Origin: Chaunax sp. Z400
Lineage: Eukaryota; Chordata; Actinopteri; Lophiiformes; Chaunacidae
NCBI GenBank assembly: GCA_037577475.1
Contig: CM075189.1
Span: 30,787,839-30,851,838, forward strand
Direction: 5' to 3'
DNA length: 64,000 bases
The notes beneath the pieces were generated by a model that ran no database searches, had not been told where the DNA came from, and saw only the letters and a program-made list of their open reading frames with translations. Below are positions 61,904 through 64,000 of the stretch, piece after piece. Every line of letters begins with the position of its first letter. Position 1 is the stretch's first letter. A program made the position numbers and the translations under genes.

Positions 61904-63123
61904 GTGAGTACTGACAGCTGTAACGTTACCAGGGAGCTAACAAGCTAACATTAGCTAACACTGGATAACATAACTAATTTAATTAACAAACCATTCTTTG
62001 AGAGCTGGGTAGTCTCAGGAGTAAAGTAACGCGATTATGCAAAATAATATTTATTCAGCTTCAGAAGTATTTATCTAGTGTATCAACCTTAGCGTATCTT
62101 TTTCATGGAAAGCTCTGACAACGTTAGCCAGATTTATGAGTCTTAATTTTCCCATATTAGCTTAAATGGTAGCTAGCTAAGTTAGCTTAAAGAGCTGCAT
62201 ACTCTCCAGGAATGTAGATGTTGGTGGTTACTTTGATTTAGTAAGAGAGGAGATTAACCGGTTATTGTTTCGCTTCCAGTTTGAGGAACGTAAACCAGGG
62301 GAGAGTGATGCCTTAACTTATGGGAAACAATGAGAGAGTACATAATGCTAAACACGAGCACTTTACTGTATAGCGTCTCTGCAGATCAAAATAAAACCAG
62401 GCAATAACTTAATTTGGCAAATTCCCTCCACACTGATATGTGATACACTGTCCGCATAAAAAATTCATTCATCAAATTCCTGTTGTTTTAAGTGTACCAA
62501 CAGAATATTGTCCTCATTTCCCTTGATTATATTTTTCTGAACGCACATCAAATGTGCTAATCAGAATTCAAATGTAAAAGGATCGAGAATGACAAATCTC
62601 AATACATATGTTTTCTCACTATTAGCTCACCTTCAGCAGGGAGGGTATCTGTCAGTGATCCATATCCAGTTAACACAAGTGGCTTTAGCAAACAGACACT
62701 TCCCTGGAAACAAACATACATACGTACATAAAGTCCCCCCCCCCCACACACACAAATTATATCATAATGATTGTGTTTTTATCTCCTGAAGGTTCGTCTT
62801 ACTTGAGTGAGAATCACCATTTATAAATTGAGAGAGTGGGTGCACATGATGGGGTGGGAGTATTTAGTATTCAAAGCAGATATCTCATTATGGATGACTG
62901 ACAAGGCTTTCATTGCTTTGCAAATGTATTTTTCAATAAAGAATTGTTTATGAAGCCATTGTACATATTTCTCAGAGTAAATTTAAAAGAGCAGAGAGAT
63001 GACTGACTTCATTTGCATGCTGCTCTGCTACATGTCAGCCAGTGTTCACATATAACGGCCTTCTTCTCCTTCTTTTCTTCTTTCTTATGTTTTCACTCCA
63101 TGCTGTCTGTAGTTGTGTCCAAA

Positions 63124-63789
63124 ATGGTACGAGCAACCTTGGTGACTGCCACCAGTCTGGCCTTGACTGGTGCTGTGGTGGCACATGCTTACCTCCTCAA
63201 ACACCAGTTCTACCCGACTGTGGTCTACCTTACCAAGAGCAGCCCCAGCATGGCAGTAAGAAAATTATTAAAGTGAAGTCAAATTTTGAATGTATTTGAA
63301 TTAACTAGGAATTTTTTACTCATGTTAAAATCTCAAATTTGACTATACTAATTCAAAAGCCATAACATTGACACTGTGACAAATGTGTGACATTGTGTCT
63401 TGTTTCTGGTATCAGGTGTTGTACATTCAGGCCTTTGTGTTGGTGTTCCTGCTGGGAAAGTTCATGAGGAAGGTCTTTTTTGGACAGCTAAGGGCTGCAG
63501 AAATGGAGGTAGAGTTCTGTTTGTGTTTGACTCTTGACTCATCATAACATATGTTCAGTTAAATATTTAGTTTATTGTTTCAATTATAAATGACAACAGT
63601 GTCTAACCAGCAATCACGTCTGCTCTCTACCATCAGCATCTCATTGAGCGCTCCTGGTACGCGGTGACCGAGACGTGCCTGGCATTCACTGTCTTTAGGG
63701 ATGACTTCTCCCCCCGCTTTGTTGCCCTCTTCACCCTCCTGCTCTTCCTTAAGTGCTTCCATTGGCTGGCTGAAGACAGAGTGGATTTT
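63124..63789 (+). CDS. syvn1: Synoviolin/HRD1 E3 ubiquitin ligase, 5' part
   Basis: HRD1 is the multispanning ER-membrane RING ligase at the core of ER-associated degradation. Three coding exons are in the window: 63124-63255, 63416-63508 and 63637-63789. They encode the first 126 residues. The text is nearly identical to the human protein: SLALTGAVVAHAYLLKHQFY, SPSMAVLYIQAFVLVFLLGK, FFGQLRAAEMEHLIERSWYA and FRDDFSPRFVALFTLLLFLK. These cover the first three membrane segments. The RING finger and proline-rich tail lie beyond the right edge. The frame leaves the last exon in phase 0 at DRVDF|GTGAGT, matching the human protein there. The gene is divergent from dnai4, and an ERSE-II lies in its upstream region. 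Confidence 0.96.
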
Positions 63790-64000
63790 GTGAGTGATGA
63801 CAGACAAACAAGTTCCTTATTGTCGATTGTTTAAAGTTAGAGATCAAACATGGGGCAGATGATGTGAGTCTAAGGATGCATATCAGAGCTGAACATTGTT
63901 ATCTGACATTTTGCAACTGGTAATTCAGTTACAAATTTAGCATGAAGTGCTCATATTGTGCCATAATGTGAGTTTCAACTGAAACAGTCTGAAGGGGATG

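Noticed and set aside
1..64000. CRISPR arrays, operons, prophage or bacterial mobile islands
   Set aside because: There are no spaced direct repeats of CRISPR type and no ribosome-binding sites or operon spacing. The genes are spliced vertebrate genes.

Overview
This window is nuclear DNA of a vertebrate, most likely a percomorph teleost fish. It carries compact multi-exon genes with canonical splice sites, proteins that align along their length with human orthologues recalled from memory, many microsatellites, and decayed Tc1-like, hAT-like, L1-like and tRNA-headed SINE-like repeats typical of fish genomes. There is no prokaryotic, organellar or viral gene content.

Layout: 1-10.6 kb is gene-free and repeat-rich. 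A decayed Tc1-like transposon with very long inverted arms fills 10.64-12.54 kb. cfap100 (+; coding 13.50-19.50 kb, 15 coding exons, 570 aa) follows, with a perfect palindromic X-box at 12,664. Two LINE 3' fragments (about 20.3-20.93 kb) lead directly into ap1ar/gadkin (+; 21.09-28.27 kb, 10 exons, 300 aa). After a repeat-bearing gap comes smad5 (+; non-coding first exon(s) about 35-36 kb, coding 40.60-47.03 kb, 475 aa). dnai4/wdr78 (-; 59.19-50.26 kb, 16 coding exons, 736 aa) converges tail to tail on smad5. The 5' part of syvn1/HRD1 (+; ATG at 63,124) runs off the right edge, with an exact ERSE-II element about 440 bp upstream of its first splice donor.

Function: cfap100 and dnai4 encode proteins tied to the same axonemal machine, the I1/f inner-arm dynein and its regulatory MIA complex. 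ap1ar (AP-1/kinesin/ARP2/3 adaptor), smad5 (BMP signalling) and syvn1 (ER-associated degradation) are unrelated housekeeping or signalling genes. All exon boundaries were set by hand from splice consensus plus uninterrupted reading frame. For the four complete genes the summed coding lengths are exact multiples of three. I did not find an obviously new biological system; the best leads are the regulatory elements, splice-site oddities and the Gly/Ser expansion in the Smad5 linker.
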